Below, in pieces: positions 60,517 through 64,000 of a DNA stretch of 64,000 bases. Position numbers and translations under genes: made by a program. The notes below the pieces were generated by a model. It did no database searches. It was not told the origin of the DNA and was given only the letters and a program-made list of their open reading frames with translations. This stretch comes from Victivallales bacterium (GTDB taxonomy: Bacteria > Verrucomicrobiota > Lentisphaeria > Oligosphaerales > Oligosphaeraceae). Each line of letters begins with the position of its first letter. Position 1 is the stretch's first letter. The stretch is from contig JAFZWH010000013.1 in the NCBI GenBank assembly GCA_017617415.1, positions 1 to 64,000 on the forward strand, written 5' to 3'.

Positions 60517-62814
60517 ATGATGGCCAAAGTGCGACAGATGGTGTTCTTCCTTTCATTGGCAATCGCGTGGATGCTTTGTCCTCAAATGGCATTCGCCGAT
60601 TTCCCGTTGGCCTCCTCCGGGAAGGCGCAAACGGAGATTGTCATCGGGGCAGAGCCACATCCTTGCATCGCCTTGGCCGCATCGGAACTTCAGCATTGGG
60701 TGCGCGAGATTTCCGGCGCCACCCTGCCCATCGTGGAGACGGCCGGCAACGAGACCGCCTCGCACATCTATCTTGCCATTTCCCCTGAAGCCTTTGCCGC
60801 GGACGTGGAGGCGCTCGGCGAGAGCGACGGCTTCGCGGTGCGTCCTTTGGGAAGCGACATCTGGCTGTTCGGCAATTGTCCGCGGGCCGTTCTGCTTGGA
60901 GTCTATCGGCTGCTCTTCCGCAACACCGACATCATCTGGGCGCGTCCCACTGCGACCTTCTTCACTCCTGACCCGAATCTGGCCCTGACCGATTTTGACT
61001 TCAGGGAGCTTCCGACCCTGGAGAGGCGCGGTACCAGTATGGCGCTGCTGGTGGATGGCGAATTGGAAATCAACGGGTTGTGGGAACTTCACAACGGCTG
61101 CAATGTCATTTGCCCGGTGGCCTCCCTTACGCCACGAAATCCCTATCGGGAGTGGATGGCCAAATACGACGGGTGGATGTACGCCTTTGAGGGGCATCCC
61201 CTGATGTGGCAGTTTCTGAATCCCGCAAAATACGCCCAGGAGCATCCAGAATATTACGCCCTGGTCAAGGGACAGCGCGTCTTTGATCGCCATCCCTGTT
61301 ACAGCAACCCGGAGATGTTTGAGACCTTTAAGAAGGAACTGGCAGAGGAACTGGCCAAGGTGCCGGATTTCGTCAAGCGTTTCAATCTTTCCGAAGCCGA
61401 TCGCAACGACGGCTATTGCGAATGTGAATTGTGCCGCCAGGAAATCGTCCTGGAAGACGGCACCCGTGCCGTTCCCACTCCAGGGACGAATTATTTCCGT
61501 TTTTTGAACAAGGCCGCCGCCGTTCTGAACGAACTCCGCCCCGGCGCGTGCTTTGTCTGCCACGCCTATTTTGCCACCGAGCACGCGCCGCAGATTCCCA
61601 TCGCGGAAAACATCCTCCCTGACTACTGCCCGATCTGGCAGAATATGAAATATCCGCTCTCCGACCCGGAGCACAACTCACACAGTCACGACTGTGTAAC
61701 CTCTTGGTCTTCAACAAAGAATGGTATCACGCTCTTCTCCTACTACGGACTGGCTCCAGCCTATCCCCGTCCCACGGACCGGACGATGATTGGCGATGTC
61801 AATTTCATTATGAAAAACATGCGCTTTCGCGGAATCACTATCATGATTCATCCGGAGACAGGTCCTCACGGCCGTCCCGACGCCTGGGATTTCAACGCCA
61901 TGAGCTACTGGGTGATGATGAACAGCTGCTGGGCGTTGCCGGAGACGGCGGATGCGATGCGCGAAATCTTCCTTCGGCGGGTCTTTGGTCCCGCGGCGGA
62001 TGACATGAGCCGTTTTTATGCGCTGACCGAGGAGTTTTACCGGAGTTCTCCGGGCGCATCCACATTTCAGGATACGGCCGACACCCTTTGGGAGCAGTGC
62101 GTCTTCAAGCCAGGTCTGACCGATGCCTGCATCGAAGCCCTGGAGAACGCCAGAGCCAAAGTGGATGACGACCTCCGGAAACAGTGGATCAGCCGGATGA
62201 TCGACACCATCAAGCTCAACAAAGAGATTTCCAGTTATCAGGTTTACGCCGTGAAAGCCGACCGCGTGGATTTTGACCCCGATTTCGCCACTGGCGCATG
62301 GGCCGACGCGCCGAAAGCCAACCGATTCAGCACCAAATACGATGGCCAGGGGGTGGTAAGCTCGCTCCATGATTCGGACAAGTACTTCGCCAAATTCCTC
62401 TATGACGACGAAAACCTCTATGCGGCGTTCCGCATGGAGGCGGACAAGGACTACAACCCCAGCGGAGAGGTACTGGAACGGGACAAGATGCGTTCTCCCA
62501 CCTACAGTGTGCTGCTCCAGGTCGCCTCCTCGAAATCGGTCCCCCGCGAGGTCTGGGTGGATGTCAATGGCAACTACAGCGACATGATTTATCAGGATCC
62601 CTGGGACAAGTGGAACGCGGAGGGCATCAAGATTGACAATCAAGTCAGCGGCAAGGTCTGGAGCCTGATGATCACCATCCCCCTGAAATCCTTTGCCATC
62701 GACATCCAGGCGGATGACACGACCCTGCGATTTGAGATTGACAGGAATTACACGCTGAGCATGGCGCACGGCGATCCGGTGGGCTGGCCGCATCTCAATT
62801 TTATTGAAAAGTAA
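60517..62814 (+). CDS. Secreted DUF4838 protein
   Basis: A 765-residue exported protein (signal VRQMVFFLSLAIAWMLCPQMAFA). After an N-terminal GH20-type accessory domain (CIALAASELQHWVREISGA and LGVYRLLFRNTDIIWARP) comes the DUF4838 region: FNLSEADRNDGYCECELCRQ and a CXXC-like pair. A C-terminal CBM9-like domain starts near 600 (FDPDFATGAWADAPKANRF). It is expected to be a surface carbohydrate-degrading enzyme; catalysis is not proven. Two adjacent ATG codons stand at the start. Confidence 0.82.
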   Translation: MMAKVRQMVFFLSLAIAWMLCPQMAFADFPLASSGKAQTEIVIGAEPHPCIALAASELQHWVREISGATLPIVETAGNETASHIYLAISPEAFAADVEALGESDGFAVRPLGSDIWLFGNCPRAVLLGVYRLLFRNTDIIWARPTATFFTPDPNLALTDFDFRELPTLERRGTSMALLVDGELEINGLWELHNGCNVICPVASLTPRNPYREWMAKYDGWMYAFEGHPLMWQFLNPAKYAQEHPEYYALVKGQRVFDRHPCYSNPEMFETFKKELAEELAKVPDFVKRFNLSEADRNDGYCECELCRQEIVLEDGTRAVPTPGTNYFRFLNKAAAVLNELRPGACFVCHAYFATEHAPQIPIAENILPDYCPIWQNMKYPLSDPEHNSHSHDCVTSWSSTKNGITLFSYYGLAPAYPRPTDRTMIGDVNFIMKNMRFRGITIMIHPETGPHGRPDAWDFNAMSYWVMMNSCWALPETADAMREIFLRRVFGPAADDMSRFYALTEEFYRSSPGASTFQDTADTLWEQCVFKPGLTDACIEALENARAKVDDDLRKQWISRMIDTIKLNKEISSYQVYAVKADRVDFDPDFATGAWADAPKANRFSTKYDGQGVVSSLHDSDKYFAKFLYDDENLYAAFRMEADKDYNPSGEVLERDKMRSPTYSVLLQVASSKSVPREVWVDVNGNYSDMIYQDPWDKWNAEGIKIDNQVSGKVWSLMITIPLKSFAIDIQADDTTLRFEIDRNYTLSMAHGDPVGWPHLNFIEK

Positions 62815-62896
62815 CTGCGTCAGATGGTGCTTGAGAGGCTGCCGCTGGACTATGACGGCAGGGTCGTTGAAAGAGAAATCGTTGAGCAAGAGCAAG

Positions 62897-63856
62897 ATGC
62901 GCATCACAGGGACCTTTCTGGATGAGATTAGCCATGACATCCCCCATCAGAACTGGGGCGAAGATGAGTGGCGCAAGGACTTCGGCGCAATGCGGGCGGC
63001 GGGCATCCATACGGTGATTCTCATCCGCTGCGGGCACCGGCGCTGGATGACCTTCCCCTCCAAGGTCTTGCAGGCCAAGGCTGACGGCTTTGAGCCACCC
63101 GTCGATCTGGTGCGGATGTTCCTCTCGCTGTCGGAGGAGTTCGGCATGGACTTCTATTGCGGCACCTACGATTCCGGCCATCCGTGGTGGGAGCCGGACT
63201 ACCAGGTCGTCCCCGAGGTCGCGCTCATGCGTGAGGTGTGCGACGAACTCATCGACCGCTATGGCGACTGCCCTGCGTTCAAGGGCTGGTATTTGTCTCA
63301 GGAGATTGCGGGCTCCAATCCCGCTGCGGTCGCGTGCTACCAGGCCTTGGGCGCGCATCTGAAGGCGCGCATCCCCGGCAGCAGAATCATGATCTCCCCC
63401 GGCATGAAGGGTGCGAAGGCGTATGACGCGAACATGAAGAAACTCGGCAAGACCATCGCGCCGGAACTCCACGAGGCCGAATGGGACGAAATCATGAAGC
63501 GCATCCAGGGCACTGTGGACATCATCGCGTTCCAGGACGGACATGTGGAGATCGAACTGCTGCCCGTCTTTCTGGAGATCAACAACCGCCTGGCAAGGAA
63601 ATACGGAATGGAGTGCTGGACCAACAGCGAGAGCTTCGACCGGGACATGCCCATCGACTTTCTGCCGGTCAAATGGGAGAAACTCTGGCTCAAGCTAAAG
63701 GCCGCCGAAAAGGCCGGCATCACCAATGCCATCACCTTCGAGTTCTCTCATTTCATGAGTCCGCACTCCATGTATCCGTCCGCCAGGGGGCTTTTCGACC
63801 GCTACTGCGAATACGCCGGCCTGCCGGCCAGGGCGAAGGATTTCAGACTCTATTGA
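62897..63856 (+). CDS. DUF4434-like glycosidase-type protein
   Basis: A 319-residue TIM-barrel-like protein without a signal peptide. Blocks: MRITGTFLDEISHDIPHQNW, FGAMRAAGIHTVILIRCGHR, the GWYLSQEIAGS motif (likely catalytic Glu) and ITFEFSHFMSPHSMYPSARG. Similar proteins in Lentisphaerota and Bacteroidota carry DUF4434. The start is the internal ATG at MRITGTF; the upstream frame overlaps the previous gene. It lies 82 bp after the previous stop. Confidence 0.75.
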   Translation: MRITGTFLDEISHDIPHQNWGEDEWRKDFGAMRAAGIHTVILIRCGHRRWMTFPSKVLQAKADGFEPPVDLVRMFLSLSEEFGMDFYCGTYDSGHPWWEPDYQVVPEVALMREVCDELIDRYGDCPAFKGWYLSQEIAGSNPAAVACYQALGAHLKARIPGSRIMISPGMKGAKAYDANMKKLGKTIAPELHEAEWDEIMKRIQGTVDIIAFQDGHVEIELLPVFLEINNRLARKYGMECWTNSESFDRDMPIDFLPVKWEKLWLKLKAAEKAGITNAITFEFSHFMSPHSMYPSARGLFDRYCEYAGLPARAKDFRLY

Positions 63857-63874
63857 GCGGGGAAACCGCAGGCC

Positions 63875-64000
63875 ATGACAGCGCCATTGCCATTCGAGGT
63901 CATTTTCTCCAGCCCGGACGGCACGGAGAGCCGGATTGCCTCCTGGACACAAGCGGGCGGCGTTCGTTATCCCATCTGGAATGGCCGTGATGCGGTGCAC
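63875..64000 (+). CDS. Partial gene at the window edge, unknown
   Basis: An open frame from ATG (MTAPLPFEVIFSSPDGTESR) to the end of the window, 42 codons, 18 bp after the preceding stop. Probably the next gene of the operon. The visible part has a beta-rich look but no recognisable family. Confidence 0.55.
   Translation, partial: MTAPLPFEVIFSSPDGTESRIASWTQAGGVRYPIWNGRDAVH

Overview
This window most likely comes from a bacterium of the PVC group close to Lentisphaerota (Victivallis-like). The evidence is indirect: three prepilin-like secreted proteins with the FTLIELL-type N-terminus and a C-terminal ADGHA motif, many large secreted carbohydrate-active proteins (heparinase II/III-like, GH38, GH106-like, DUF4838, DUF4434, CBM9-like), an Asp23/AmaP pair, an HTH-EIIA fusion and a short mraZ-rsmH-ftsL-ftsI cluster. 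No 16S rRNA is present, so the placement is inference. Most genes look GC-rich (hence long antisense shadow frames); genes at 6824-9526 are visibly more AT-rich.

Layout. 1-5.2 kb: heparinase-like protein, zinc-ribbon/PH membrane protein and a small membrane protein, all on the minus strand. 5.3-11.4 kb: polyprenyl diphosphate synthase, initiator tRNA, three unknown exported proteins (two predicted lipoproteins and one anchored protein), a coiled-coil protein and tRNA-Gly. 11.4-19.4 kb: a prepilin-like gene with a small secreted partner, then an operon of two secreted sugar-binding/hydrolase-like proteins and a DUF445 protein. 19.8-24.3 kb: mraZ-rsmH-ftsL-ftsI. 24.6-29.3 kb: antiporter, GNAT, DUF2156, DMT-like transporter, TetR regulator. 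29.5-39.1 kb: hsp20, a PIN toxin-antitoxin pair, obgE, purO, aroQ-accB-accC, Asp23/AmaP, HTH-EIIA regulator, DUF1015. 39.1-54 kb: GH106-like enzyme, psd, two CBM9-like proteins, a tandem class II aldolase, TrpB2, phosphoesterase, MATE and EamA transporters, GH38 mannosidase. 54.3-64 kb: DUF4143 ATPase, a GntR/LacI-type regulator with a fused-domain phosphatase, two duplicated prepilin-like genes, DUF4838 and DUF4434 proteins, and the start of one more gene.

The most unusual feature is not a protein. The spaces between genes carry many short tandem arrays whose unit is almost always 7 bp, although the unit sequence differs from place to place (GAGGTTA, GACCTGA, GTCCGAC, TAAAGTC, CCTTTAA, ATTAGCA, AATTCGT, ATGAGGA and others). 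One array stays in 7-bp register for 32 units while switching strand. Three arrays supply stop codons or touch them. Three copies of a promoter-bearing repeat (about 4227, 12997 and 49909) sit just before arrays. Smaller families with 9-, 10- and 23-bp units also occur. I read this as a genome-wide process that makes or spreads heptamer repeats; the mechanism and function are unknown.

Physiologically, the genes fit a polysaccharide-degrading anaerobe-like lifestyle (exported glycosidases, prepilin-like surface proteins, sugar-responsive regulator) set among housekeeping genes for fatty acid synthesis, cell division, isoprenoids and purines.
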